Positions 33,159-45,099 are shown, counted from the stretch's first letter. The stretch is 64,000 nt of DNA from Sepiola atlantica (GCA_963556195.1 OY744544.1:43343984-43407983), one strand, 5' to 3'. The notes: a model not told the origin generated them from the sequence alone. Made by a program: numbers and translations.

Positions 33159-33575
33159 GACACATATTTTAATTTATTTCAATAAATGTTCTATTAATTA
33201 ATTATTTTGAATTATTGATTTTGTGTTACTTTAATGAATTCGTAATCTTTCATGTTTGATTTACTTTTCATGTTTGATTTACTTTTAAGTTTTAAAAAAT
33301 CAAGAAAAATCATTTATTTTTTTCAGAAATGAGAGCAACTCTTATCAAATTATTCAAAAACAAAATGGTTTTTACTATCAAATTAAAAAACCACACATTT
33401 TAATTTATTTCAATAAATGTTCTATTAATTAATTATTTTTAATTATTGATTTTGTGCTAATTTACTGAAGTCGTAATCTTTCATGTTTGATTTTCATTTA
33501 AGTTAAAACAAATCAAGAAACATCATTTATTTTTTTCGGAATTGATAGCAACTCTTATCAAATTATTCAGCTAAA
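33159..33575. repeat. tandem duplication, unit about 230 bp
   Basis: 33159-33357 and 33391-33575 share 'tttaatttatttcaataaat', 'cgtaatctttcatgtttgat' and 'gcaactcttatcaaattatt'. The first copy carries an internal 17-bp duplication of 'catgtttgatttactttt'. Confidence 0.85.
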
Positions 33576-33769
33576 GCTAATGATAATGAAATGTTCCTAT
33601 ACAGAATAAAACTGCCTAAGAATAGGGATTTGTTTTCTTTTTCTTGTGTTTATAAACCAAGCGATATTTTCATGCAGTATAACTGATACTAGTCTTTTCA
33701 TTCGATGTAGACCAGGTTGTTATAACAATCAACTCAAACATTAAAAATAATCCGGAAAGAATGTACTTA

Positions 33770-33965
33770 TTTTTCTTTTCTTTTCATGGAAATCGCTCCA
33801 GACAATGCATGAAGCCACTTGATGTATGGAGCTAAATAAAAAATATATAACTTCAAGGTCAAAATCTAGCAAACGATAAATGTTAGATGGATAGATTCTG
33901 ACCCAGAAAACAACAATTCTTCCTCCTTTGTCAGAAACATCTCTCATGGAATGTGAGGACTAAAG
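33770..33965 (-). mobile_element. LINE 3' tail fragment (related to 16690-16975)
   Basis: Contains 'tggaaatcgctccagacaat' and 'gaagccacttgatgtatgga', the reverse complement of the LINE tail at 16915-16960. The adjacent 'tcctttgtcagaaacatctctcatgga' block (broken here for length: tcctttgtcagaaac, atctctcatgga) recurs inverted at 44220-44265. Confidence 0.5.
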
Positions 33966-34018
33966 GACAAAATAAGGGAAGCAAGAGTTATGAGTTTGCC
34001 GAATTAAAGAATTAAAGA

Positions 34019-34660
34019 ATGAATATTAAATCAGGCGAATTATTTTTCAAAGAAAAATTTTCATGTTTTAAAAATCAAAAAATGTATGACAACACCATTT
34101 TATTATTAAGTATTAATTTAATATTTGCTGTCATAGAAATGACGGGGCAATAATTAGGTGGACATGCAATGTAAAGCCAAACCAGATCCAGAACATTAGC
34201 TCAGACACTCTACTTGAGAAATTGGCAATTCCAAAACTTGATGTCCTTATAAGAGCAAACCGTCTTCGTTGGTTCTGACATGTTGAAAGAAGCAAGGAGT
34301 ATATCAGCACATGCAGAGACCTACGACTGGACAGCAAAAAGAAAGCTGGGTGCCCTCGGAAGACAGAGAAAGATACCATCAGGCAAGACCGTAAAAGTGG
34401 AAAATGGACACAGTCAATCTCCACAATCATGAACACTGAAGACTTAGCATAAAGACAGCCAGACAACATAGAACACCTTGTCAAAGGGAACATAGACGAT
34501 AAACTTGGAGAGTGAGTGTCTAGCCTATGCAAATTAAAGTATGAATATTAAATCAGACAAATTATTTTTCAAAGCAAAATTTTAATGTTTTAAATATTAA
34601 AAAAATTATGACAACACCATTTTATTATTAAGTATTAATTTAATGTTTGCTGTCTAGCCG
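34019..34660. repeat. 115-bp direct repeats flanking a LINE fragment
   Basis: 34019-34132 and 34541-34656 are near-identical ('gaatattaaatcag', 'acaacaccattttattatta', 'agtattaatttaat', 'tttgctgtc'). They bracket the LINE fragment 34131-34532, forming a 520-bp tandem unit. Confidence 0.85.
34131..34532 (+). mobile_element. LINE C-terminal fragment (RTE-like)
   Basis: Plus strand encodes IRWTCNVKPNQIQNISSD, LLEKLAIPKLDVLIRANRLR, HVERSKEYISTCRDLRL and KAGCPRKTEKD. This is the 'IRW.CN....LLEKL.I..L....RLRW.GHV.RS' tail of RTE-type LINEs; relative of 35049-35540. Contains stops. Confidence 0.65.
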
Positions 34661-35048
34661 ACGCAAATTACACGAAATAATACATTTGCACCAAGCTTTC
34701 TAATAAAGTAATGGGTTAATTATATTTCGTAATCGTTAATTAATAAATACTGAAAATATCATTAAAATTGGTATATTTCCTGAAGGAAGGGGTCAAAATG
34801 CCCATCATCTGATTGTTCGACAGATCGCGTTTATTACTTTAGAGCATGACGTCATTTTCCAGTGCTCTGGCCTCCTTTACAACGGCCATGACCCAACCCT
34901 TCTCATAAATAAATTGATAAATATTGAATAATCAAATTGAATGCTTTAAAAACAGAACATCATTCATATCGCCAAAGAAATGATTATAATAGAAAAAGTA
35001 AATTTATCAGATATATATTTCTAGAATCATCATCATCATCATCATATT

Positions 35049-35540
35049 TTGATATTTAAGGTGCTGCGAGTCTTACTTCTGCTCTTCAAAGGATTGATAT
35101 CAGTAATGCTGCATGCCGTCGAATCACTTCTTACACACTCAAGCCAAGTCTTCCTTGGTCTACCAAGCTCCCTAATGCCTGGAGTATCCAGGCGTGTTAT
35201 GGAGTTGACGCAAGTGGGGGCACGTTACACCTGGCCAAACCAAGCGCATAAAGCATCCAAAATAGCAGCAATACCAAGTTGCTTCTGATGAAGCAGAGTT
35301 CAAGAGATGCTTTCCTTGTTGCTGTACATCCACCTGATCATGGCACGGTCATTACGCCAGAGCAATTGCAGATCAGAAGCATTTACAGTACATGTCCCAC
35401 TGCCATTCAAAATGGCAGAATGAACACAGGCTGAAAAGACTTTGCCCCCAATTTTTTTTTTACTCATATTCACCCCAAACAAGGCACATTGCAACTGAGA
35501 CGTAAGGTGCTACTGTGAATTAGGGTCCATGCCTACAGGA
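35049..35540 (-). mobile_element. LINE C-terminal fragment (RTE-like), minus strand
   Basis: Minus strand: SACVHSAILNGSGTCTVNAS, DLQLLWRNDRAMIRWMYSN, then frameshifted LGIAAILDALC-like and PGVTCPHLRQLHN-like peptides. A (CAT)n tract at 35029-35044 marks its 3' end. The usual YGSETW motif is degenerate (LNGSGTC). Confidence 0.65.
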
Positions 35541-35549
35541 ACATTAACT

Positions 35550-36650
35550 AGAGAGTTGAACAGCGAGGTGTATGTTTACATTACATTTACATTTCTGCAT
35601 CTTGGTACAGTCGGGGAAACAGGAAATAAGGAGGCAATTTCAAAGTCTATCAGTTCGAGGAAAGAAGCTATTGGAGTAGAAGGCTCTCCTGCATCTGGAG
35701 ACCTTGACAGTGAAGTGATTTTGCTGCTTGTCGGGAACTATTTACCTCGAGGAGACAACAATGCTACAAGTTCGTCAGAGCACATTCTATTAAAGTACTT
35801 GAAAAACAAGCACATGGATTCAACATTGTGATGATGGGACAGGGGCTGGAGCTTGGTGGATAGTGAAGGACCTATTAGATAAGCGACTCTTTCTTAGACC
35901 TTGTCTAAGAGGGAGAGACTAGTGGATGGTGCACCAACCCAGATATGATAACAATACCCCATGCATGGGCGGATGGTGGCTTTGTAGAGATATAAGATTC
36001 TGTCAGGTGTGGGAAGTTTTCTAGCACAGTAGAGGGAGCCCACTTTCTTTGCAGCAGCCTTGGCAATGTCTTCTATGTATTTGTTCCAATTCATGTTACC
36101 TGTGAATGTTAGGTCGAGGAGTTTGAACATTGTACTCTCAGGTAGGGTGTTATTTGCCATGGCAATCGGTGGATAAAGAGGTTTCTTGTAGTTGTTGAAG
36201 GAAAGGAGCTTTATGTTAGCAGCATTAAATGTTACCATCCATTTATGACCCCATTCCACTACAGCCTGGAGGTCACTTTCTAAGGATTCAGCCATTGCCT
36301 AGAATATGTGCGCACTCGTTTTACCCACATGATGAGAGTAGAGCGTGATGTCATCAGCAAATATACCCATCTCAAACACAATGTCATCAGGGAAATCGTT
36401 TATGAAAATCAGGAACACTAAAGGTCCAAAAATCGATCTCTCAGGTACACCTGCATTTATGCCATGTTGTTTGGATGAACGATCATCGAGGATAACCTGG
36501 ATCTGTCTTTTGGTTAGGAAGGATCTAATTATATTAAATATTCGTCCAATAATACCATATGAATTAATTTTTATGAGAAGACCTTGTCAAAGGCTTTGAA
36601 TATATCAAGCGCTACCGCCCTAGCTTCACCTGCCTACTCATTAAACAATT
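35550..36650 (-). mobile_element. LINE with RT palm (CR1/Jockey-like), most complete RT
   Basis: On the minus strand, from right to left: KAFDKVFS-like (about 36595), then MGIFADDITLYSHHVG (FADD catalytic box, about 36370-36325), then an open 133-codon frame with MAESLESDLQAVVEWGHKWM, NAANIKLLSFNNYKKPLYPP and DLTFTGNMNWNKYIEDIAKA, ending KATIRPCMGYCYHIW. The C-terminal end continues to about 35560 in other frames. Same family as 8574-9292. Dead by stops and frameshifts. Confidence 0.85.
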
Positions 36651-36689
36651 TTAGGTTTGCAAACCGGATATACTCCAACTCTAGGAAGG

Positions 36690-36957
36690 TTGTCAATCAA
36701 GACTAAAGAGTGCTCCCCCCCCCCCCCACTCAACGGTTTGCTGCCAAGACGTAAGTAGTCAGTCATAAATAGTTTTAAATATAAAGTTGGTAAATTTGAT
36801 TATGATTTTAATATAGAACATTATTTTTATATATCCCTTTTTATAAAGTTAGGTATGTTTATGCACGACCCCCACCCCCATCTCACCCCACCCCCATTTT
36901 TGTTCTTGCGCCACATCATTTACATTTTTTCAATTTTATTGTAAATTTTAAAAGATA

Positions 36958-37008
<51 letters not shown>

Positions 37009-37680
37009 AATTAATAAAAATATATATATTAACGAAAAATACGTCCTATAAAGTTAAGGGCGACTAATAATGACATTTTCTGCATCTTAATCACTTAGGA
37101 AGTGAGACAATCGTAATAATAGTAAGCAAAAAACAAAACAATGAACGCTGCAATCACCAATAAAAATAATTACATAAAAATACATTAAATATTTATGTGA
37201 TAAAATATATATATATATAAGAAAAATGAAATGATGAAAATAAAATTGGACAAATTACAATATTTATTGATTCATTAAATATTCAAGCAAGGAAAATAAA
37301 TAAAAGATTATCCTTAATCCATGGATTTTCAAAGATATGCTCTTCTAATCAGAGGAGAAAAATCAGTAAAATAATCAATTACTGGTTAGTGTAAATTATA
37401 AAATTTAAAAGTTGCAAGCAAAAGAATTTTGTTATCATGTGTTTAAAAGAAAAAGATTTCAAGGAAAGTTTCAAAATTCGGTAGAAAAAACAATGTGTCC
37501 ATGCAAGTATTCAGGGAAGCCATCAGAAAATGGTAACAACCTGTAAACTCAAACAAAAGGTGTTAGAACCTACAAACTTGGTACCTAAGCACATAAATAG
37601 TTGCAAAATATGAAGGCAATTTTTCATTTGCTTATTTCACCGATGTGTGAGATTCAATACTTTTCATTCACCCAAAGTAC
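36690..37680. other. low-complexity and AT-rich intron sequence
   Basis: Includes a C-run at 36716-36728, a C/A-rich patch at 36865-36895 and a (TA)n tract at 36962-37003. No gene seen. Confidence 0.5.
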
Positions 37681-38030
37681 ATCATTTATTATACTAAAGC
37701 TGAGTTAATCAACGTTTATTTCCATAAGGCTTTTCCCCTGTATATTTTAATGACACAAAATACATGCTAAAATAGTCTGTAGTCCTGGGATTGAGTTATC
37801 TTAGAAAAAGATCCATTTTAATTATTCTTCTCATCTGTAATTGTAATTAACTAAACAAGTCACCCATTTCTCATTTAGCTTTCTATGTATTTCTCCTCCC
37901 CTTTTCAACATGTGTTGATTCAACCACTCTCTAATAGTTTTTACGGTCTCTGTAAGCATTTAGAGAAAGAATGACTCTCTCTCTTTAGCTAATTTACATA
38001 GTGTGTTCGTACACACCATAAACACATATG
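37680..38030. repeat. dispersed repeat shared with 18826-19620
   Basis: 'ttatactaaagctgagttaa', 'tgtatattttaatgacacaa' and 'gggattgagttat' match 18830 and 19398-19470 in order. It lies next to 'gtaaattagaaagcaagaca'. Unknown class. Confidence 0.6.
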
Positions 38031-38159
38031 TAAATTAGAAAGCAAGACAATAGGACCCTGTACTTCTATATCCATAACGATAATATGGAAGTAAAGAGAC
38101 TTTTAGTTATGCAAGAAGAATGTCTTAACAGATATGGCACAATTTATGAATTTTCAAAT

Positions 38160-39640
38160 GAAATCAAAGTCGAATAAATAGTGGTAGATACTTCTTCTTT
38201 GGTTGACAGTATAAGACTCTATTACAGACCTACTGAAGAAATAAAAAAGGAGGGGGGGGAATGGAAAGATGGTCCCTGTTGATGGAAACAAAGTGTTCGC
38301 TGCTGGAACTTTGTTACGTGGTATACTTTTCTCCAGTGACACCATATTCAATGCCACAACATGTTCGCCACTAGATTATTTATCATGTAGTAGACTTCTC
38401 TCCAAGAACACCATTTTCAATACTGATCTCGGAAACAATGTTCTCGCCACTGGAACTTTGTTATGTAGTGTTGTTACATTGACTGGTTTTGACATAACTT
38501 TAATGTCGCGTGTCGTCATAGAAGAACCCTCGCTGTTGATCCAAATGGGGTGATATGTCGTAGCTACTCGATCCGATTCTTGATTGCCGTCGCCGCTATA
38601 CTGCTACTCGTACTAACCTTTTCTCTTCTCTCCTTTCTTTTCTCGTCGTCTGCCTGCAGCCATTTTCCGTGACTGCTATGGTTGTCTTTGTCATCACCGT
38701 CACCGCAGACGCTGCCGCCGTCGCCACAACCTTCATTGGTCGTCCATCGTACCGGCGTTTCTTCGTGGGCTGAAATCAACTTCTTAACAACGTACAACAA
38801 AGTCTTTTTCTGTTTTAATCCGAGCCGTTTTTATTTAACTATTTAATTAGCCGACCTGAGGAGTTCGTTGGGATCGAGAGAGAGGTTATGCTAACTAAAT
38901 TCACTAGTTATTTCGTAATTACTTGTAGAGAGAGGAATAGGAAAGATTCTACTAAGGCTCTTATATTTTGGGACTCTTAATCCCTCTTGTAACAGCTACA
39001 TGATTGTGACTTGTTCTCGTCGCTTCCAAGTGAAAACTGATTAAATCTTACTTTAACTTTCCCACGCGGGAAAGTCTGACATCACCAAACCTCGTGACCA
39101 CGCCAGGTGCAATCTAACCTTTGACCTTTTGGTCGCATCACCTGTCATCGCGATCTGTGGGAACACATCGAACCGAACCTGCACGAGATGACTTTGTCAC
39201 AAATCGCGCAAGTCAAATTCGATCCCCGACAGATGCGTCCATTCCCATAGGGCCATTATTCAACATTGTACTTTTCTCAAATAACATTGTTTTTAATACT
39301 GATCTCTATTGTTCAATGATCTTACTGTTCGAGTTCTAAACGACTTCTATTAAGCCTGTCTTTTATGACTAGCAAAGCACAGCGGCAGTCACATCTGGTG
39401 GATACATATAAATACTCTTGTTTGAGTGTGTACTTATTTTTTCTCACATCGACGTTCTACACCCCAGGCAAAGACGGGCACTTTTATGGCAGCGATAAGG
39501 TAAGCCAAGACTATTTGCACCACTTAATCCGGGTTCTTGTTCATCACGTCTGCCACAGTCAAACTTACACTTTTCTTTGGCTGACAGCAAAAGACTTTCT
39601 GGGCGAGCGACTCTGCTCTCTGGTGTAAATAGTTCAATAA
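38160..39640. other. less AT-rich block with internal tandem repeats, possible LTR-type sequence
   Basis: Imperfect tandem units of about 85 bp ('gctggaactttgtta(c/t)gt', 'ttctcca(g/a)', 'accat(a/t)ttcaat') occupy 38288-38480, with a further relative at 39260-39310. The 38520-39250 part is CpG-richer and resembles an untranslated leader. No coding frame recognised. LTR or UTR of a retroelement is a guess. Confidence 0.35.
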
Positions 39641-39644
39641 AGAG

Positions 39645-39992
39645 TATTATTACGCTGAGGAGCTTGATTTGCTGACACACAACCAAATTACCTCTGTACA
39701 ATTATTCTTCTGCTGAAGGAAAATAGATTCAAAAAACAAACCATAGAAGTCCCTAGACGCCAAAAGATTTCCTGCACTGATAGCTTCTGTCCTTGGATCG
39801 TTTGTCTTTGGAATTTCACCCCAGCTCACTGTTTCACCGACCATACCAACATGAAGTAATTTAAATGCAATGTGAACAAACATCTTAGGTTACATCCTCC
39901 CTATAAATCTGGTCCCTATCACAGTAGCTCCTTACATCTTAGTAACAATATGTCTTGTTTGAATGAACAAAAGTAAAAAATATTTTAATGTG
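39645..39992 (+). mobile_element. LINE 3' end fragment (8574 family)
   Basis: Shares the C-terminal codons and 3' UTR with 9040-9290: 'tttggaatttcaccccagctcactg', written as tttggaatttca plus ccccagctcactg, then 'accaacatgaagtaatttaa', 'aatgcaatgtgaacaaaca' and 'aacaaaagtaaaaaat'. 5'-truncated. Confidence 0.75.
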
Positions 39993-40092
39993 CATTAATC
40001 CGGCCTGAACTTAAATTATGTCAAACTCTCAGTCTTTCGAAAATCGTTGTGATTTTAAATTTGAAAACTCGTGTAAAATAAATAGTACTTAC

Positions 40093-40108
40093 CTTTCCGT
40101 TTTTGCAC
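40093..40108 (-). CDS. ZP-domain protein, 16-nt microexon
   Basis: On the minus strand 'taatttcttcag' (acceptor ending 40109), 16 coding bases and AAAG|GTAAGT (donor at 40092). Phase 0 in, phase 1 out. It encodes V-Q-K-R-K plus the first base of an Ala codon completed by exon 27357-27562. Both neighbouring exons require exactly these phases, which is the main support. Pieces this short are usually missed by gene finders. Confidence 0.55.
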
Positions 40109-40257
40109 CTGAAGAAATTAAATAAAATAAGTATTAATTGAATGAAATAAAAAAAAAATGCAAATTGTTGCAGGAATAATCACATAACCAGAAGAGAACA
40201 GTGTTGCACAATTTTTAAGTTCCCTGATGAAGATTAAAATCAAGGTATAATGCTTCT

Positions 40258-40320
40258 ACTATATGTGCATATACTAGCTGACCCGTGCCCCGACATTGCC
40301 CCAGAAAGTAGAGTAACTCA
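40258..40320 (-). mobile_element. Helitron-like end, minus strand
   Basis: 'atactagctgacccgtgccc' followed by 'cgacattgcccc' is the reverse complement of a '...GC-rich hairpin...CAGCTAGT' Helitron-type 3' end, like those near 5840 and 41785. No coding. Confidence 0.35.
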
Positions 40321-40329
40321 AGAAATTCC

Positions 40330-41180
40330 AGGCCCCAACCTTGAACTATTAAATGTCAGGGATCAATGGTACTTGAGGTACCCCAGAATAAACAACGACC
40401 AAATGTACATATTTTATCTTGATGCCGATTTTTAAAAACTTTTACTTCCGGTTGAATCATAAACAAAACAATATGTACATTTATAATTTTGTAATCGTAG
40501 ATTTTTCATTTAAAAAGGGGGGGGGGCTATTTACAAAAAGTTTTACTATTAAAAAAAAGGAGTTTATTTACAAAACGTTTTACTAATAGGCTAGTTTTAT
40601 TTACCAGCACATTTCGCTATATGTGTTGCATTACCCGTTCTTTCAGGGTACCCGGTAAGATCCAACAAGAATGACAAAGAACAGAACGTATATGGAAAAA
40701 CTTTGGTTTTCTTTATTTGCCATCACCGGATGGTTTACGCCGGCTACGCACACATATATAACAATCTTTTAACATACTTTTTTCTTATAAAAGTCTTTTT
40801 CTTGCTGAGGTTACAGATTTGGTTTCCGCTAGAAACTCGTCCGTATATACATCCGATTGGAAAGCAATTTGCTCTGTATTGTCTATCCGAGCATAAACTG
40901 AAGAAATTGTTCCACAAGCAATTTGATGAAGTACAAGTCAGGGGATTCCTTCACTGTACCAACTTGCTTATCAGCCGCATTTTTAGTCAGTGGACACGAA
41001 AGCCTAACAGCAAGACGGGCTTGGGTATCATAGCCAATAAAGTTTCATCGGTGCCATAAACATCGGTAAACTCCCAAACAGTGTTCAAACAAAGGCTAAT
41101 AAAATTAAATATTTAGGTGATTAAAATCGTACATATTTCTAGACAGGGCATCTTGGTTCGATGGTAAAACGCTGGACTAT
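40330..41180. other. no gene established
   Basis: A 118-codon plus-strand frame (40703-41059) has a hydrophobic start and HKLKKLFHKQFDEVQVRGFL but no recognised domain. 41148-41180 resembles the 5' half of a tRNA ('tggttcgatggtaaaacgct') without a B box. Confidence 0.35.
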
Positions 41181-41189
41181 AGACATCAA

Positions 41190-41605
41190 TATCTTTTATA
41201 TGACATATTCAAGAAGCATGAATATAAAAATATGATTTTGTTTAGATAAAATATTGCATTACTGTTATAGGTATCACCTGACAGTCCTGTTATCGGTATC
41301 AAGAAGTGTGAATATAAAAATCTGATTTTGTTAAGTATATAACATATTTATGCTGAAGAGTTACCAGGCCTTTTATAGGTATCGCTATGCTTATGACACA
41401 TTTGAGAAGCGTGAATATAAAAATCTGATTTTGTTTAATAGATAACATATCCATGTTGCATGGCTGCAAGGCCTTTTATTAGTTATTGCCTTGCATATAA
41501 CATATTCAAGAAACTCGAATATAAATATCTGCTTTTGTGAAATATATAACATATTCATGCTTCCAGGTCTGTTATAAATAAAGTGTAAATATAAAAATAG
41601 TTTTA
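41190..41605. repeat. imperfect tandem repeats of about 100 bp, four to five copies
   Basis: Each unit holds 'aagaag(c/t)(g/a)tgaatataaaaat', 'ctgattttgtt' and 'taacatattcatg', then 'ccaggccttttat'. Copies start near 41208, 41303, 41405, 41508 and 41577. Their right edge touches the donor side of the ZP exon 1. Confidence 0.75.
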
Positions 41606-41606
41606 C

Positions 41607-41657
41607 CATCATTGAAACGAGAGGAAGGAAAAATGCCAATAGTAAAATGGACTTCAT
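41607..41657 (-). CDS. ZP-domain protein, first coding exon (signal peptide)
   Basis: Minus strand: 'tattttttacag' then A and an ATG at 41657-41655; 17 codons, MKSILLLAFFLPLVSMM, then a GTAAAA donor at 41606. The peptide has a Lys at position 2 and a hydrophobic core, a typical signal sequence. Phase 0 out, matching the microexon. The AG directly before the start suggests an upstream 5' UTR exon that was not located. Confidence 0.62.
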
Positions 41658-41779
41658 TCTGTAAAAAATACAAAGATTTTGATTAAACACACAAATCAAA
41701 GTGAATAACACAAATTAATTCTTTTGTTATACATAAGCAAAGAAAAAAAACGTTTACTTTAGTAAGATGTGACTGGAAT

Positions 41780-42705
41780 ATTTATATACTAGCTGTCCCG
41801 ATCCACCATTGCCTTGGAGTATTTATACTTTCATTGTTATTTTGAAACCAAAATAATATTAATTTTAAATCCACCGGAAGTCTGCACAAAATAACTTTTA
41901 ACTTCTTAAATTTATAAATAATAAGGTTTTAATAGCCGGAGTTTCATTGTTTTCTTTATTAAAAGGAATTTATGTAAACATTATTGCAGTCAGTGTAAAC
42001 TTAATATTGGCTTTATTCAATGAATAATAGCTGGATTGGCAGTGCCATGTTTAAAAAATGAATAAGAATTTTTTATCTTACTTAAAAGACTTCTGAAATA
42101 AATTTTCATTTGTATTTTCATTTTTGCTTAATAACATTAATTTTAAATGGTACTTAATATCTCCTTACTAAACACTGAGCATTATAAGGTGAGGATCATG
42201 GGTAAGTGGAGCAATCCAGGGAAAGGAGTGGCACCCTCCCTTACATATCGGTGGAGTAATAATGGAAAAAGAAATTTTAGGTAGCTTTCGACTACAATCA
42301 TTTCATTTTTTAAATTTATAAATAAGGTGTTAAGATCCGGAAGTTTAATTGTTTGTTTGTTTTATTAAAAATAATTTGTGTAAATATTATTGCAGTCAAT
42401 GAAGACTTTATTTAATAATCAATAGCTGAAGTGGCACTGACGTGTTTAAAAAATTAAGAATTTGTTATAATACTTAAAAGAATTCTGAAATAAATTTTTA
42501 TCATTATTTGTAAATCTGTCAGATGTCTTTTAAAAATGTTTTGAATGCAGTCAGTGAAGACTTTATTTAATAATTAATAGCTGGAGTGGCAATGCTGTGT
42601 TTTAAAAAGTAAGAATTTGTTATAGTACTTAAAAGAATCCTAAAATAAATTTATATTATTATTTTTAAATCTATGAGATGTCTTTTAAAAGTTTTTTGCA
42701 TTTAA
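41780..42705. repeat. three diverged repeats next to a Helitron-like end
   Basis: 'actagctgtcccgatccacc' at 41789 is a minus-strand Helitron-like terminus. Blocks with 'attattgcagtca(g/a)tg', 'gactttatttaat', 'aatagctg(g/a)agtggca' and 'taagaattt(g/t)tta' occur at 41925-42130, 42315-42545 and 42545-42705. A related 'attgcagtcagtgacttgag' recurs inside the hAT element at 62140. Confidence 0.6.
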
Positions 42706-42731
42706 TTTTATGCATAACAAACACAGCGATC

Positions 42732-42767
42732 TCATTGGATAATCACCAGAGATTATTATCCAATGAA
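42732..42767. repeat. short hairpin
   Basis: 'cattggataat' and 'attatccaatg' are reverse complements separated by about 13 bases. Confidence 0.8.
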
Positions 42768-42769
42768 AA

Positions 42770-44980
42770 TAAATGGTGAGTCTCTGTAAGTGTCTATTAC
42801 TGAAAGAAATATCAGGTAGGATAGAATATGTAATTGCTGAAATCGATTGGAATTACATTTTTATGTAAAGAACACAGACAGAAAATTGCCGTAATTGACT
42901 GGCTAGGCAGAATAAAATCTGGATTTATCAGATACAATGCTATAGAAGTCTAACTTCGAGAATCTGACTGACAATTCTGTATATATTAGATATATTTTTC
43001 AGGATGTTCATGCTATGCTCCATAATCACGTTGACACACCAGTTCCTATAAGGTCACAAAGCTAAGTGACATTGAACCTGGTCAATATTTTGATGGGTCA
43101 CCATTTTGAAATATTGGGTGATATATGTAAAACTGGTTCTAGTGATCTTGCAAGCCGATGGCAAGCTACCAATCTTCAGTTATAACAAACAATCCTTGAC
43201 CGTCCATTGTGACCTGCACCGATCAGACACTTTCCGGTTATCTTTTGAAAGAGGAATGGTTTATTCATATCTGCATGTTGATCGTCTAAGCTGCAAGTCA
43301 AAGGCGGGGCAAGAGGAAAGCAATGAGAAATAGAGTCAATAACTTATCTTAAGTGCACGGCTTAATTATTGCAACGATTGGTCAGATCATCTTACGGCAC
43401 ATCTTGTCTCTTCAGACTTCCATGCAAGACTCCTCAGGAGATAGCAATTGCCACTCTCTTATGTCACTTCCACCTATGTTCAAACGCTTCCTATTCCCAT
43501 GGAAACCATACTTATTTCCAGAGAGGTCACCCCCATAACCTATTCATGACTTCTTGTTGAGTTTATATCCAGTTTACGCATAAGACTAAATCCACCCGAA
43601 CAAATACATTTCAACTAATATTTATACTAGCTAAGGTAGCCACTAATGTTTAACTGCAGTCCTATGGAGTCTTAGGAAGATTTTGTTGTTCTTTGAAAAA
43701 TATGATTAGCACTTACTGTCTAAATTGCAAAAGAAAATAGGATGTAGGACTTCCATTTTTAATGTTTGCAGCCCACAAATTGGTACAGGAATCTTTAAAA
43801 TTCAGCCTGTTTGAATTCGTTTTTGGACACTCCTTATAATTATTATAATTATTCAAGAAAAGGGGTTAAAAGATGACCTGGTTGATGAGCATTTATTAGG
43901 GTGCTTATATCGATTCAAAACGAGGCTAATTGATGCGAATAATTTGGTTCAAGAACATCTCAAATCAGGTAAGAAAAAAAATGAAAAATCGCTACAATAA
44001 GTAGGCAGTGAATCAAAAGTTTAATGTAGGCGATAGTGTTAATCCTGTTGGCTACAGCACCTTCTCAAACCCTAACCCTACCCCTCTCAAAACAGAATTC
44101 TAATGTCCATAGCCAGGAAAATAAGTGATCTAAATTATGTAGTGAAAATTCTGATCACAAGAAAACCACTCAGATGAGCCATGTGAATATGATTATGTGG
44201 AAAGAGAATTCTGTCTTTTAGTTCTCATATTCCATGAGTGATGTTTCTGACAAAGGAAGAAGAATTGGTGTTATCTGGATCGCCTACTGTTTTAAGAGGG
44301 TTGTAACTAGAGATTTTCAATCCTCTCATAGTATAACGTCAGAAACTTGGGCAAAAAATGTGAAGAACACGAGTTTGAACTGGCAAAAGAATATTTATTA
44401 AAAGCACATGGTCAGTGCAAATGTAAACACAAGATAAAACAAGCCAATAATAATTTGAGTTGAATATGAATTAATTTCAGAGAATTTGCATATTTACCTC
44501 TTTTTGCTTAGCTATTGGCATGGGTGCAAAACATCACATTCCATCCAGCATGTTGGTAGTTTCGGAAAGGATGGTGTCCAAGCAGAGAGTTCCTATTATT
44601 AATTAGTACCAGAAGAGGGTGGTGCGGTAGATGAATGTCCTTTTTTCGTAAATTAATACCGGCCAAATGCAAAGGGGAATAACTCGCACGCATTTGCACT
44701 TAGTATCAATCATTCAACTTTCAATCTATCCATCTCATTATCCATTATCCTCGAGTGGTTTTTGGATTTGATAACTAGTTTTATATAGAGTAATCAGATC
44801 ATAATAAAGAAAAAGTACTATGAATTATGAGCATTCCCACAAATGTAAAAATAATCAGAGATACTGACAAACCTCAACTCCAAACTATCACAAAACAAAG
44901 CTTCTTTCCTTTCATCACCAATGCTCAGACGCTCGCTTTTCCCTGAGTTGAAATAAATAGTTCTATCCTTGAGGAAGTCC
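42770..44980. other. no gene recognised
   Basis: Short plus-strand frames at 43106-43333 and 43353-43560 have no family signature. 44215-44270 is the inverted relative of 33895-33965. 44705-44740 ('caatctatccatctcattat') recurs at 56395-56425. Nothing splice-bounded was found. Confidence 0.45.
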
Positions 44981-45099
44981 TCTGCTTTTATAAACTCCTA
45001 TGAATGACCTTCATTCCAGATCTAAAATGAAAGACTTACATCAAATGACAAGAAACTGATTTTCCCTGACATAAAATCTGGATAAAATCTACTTTTGCT

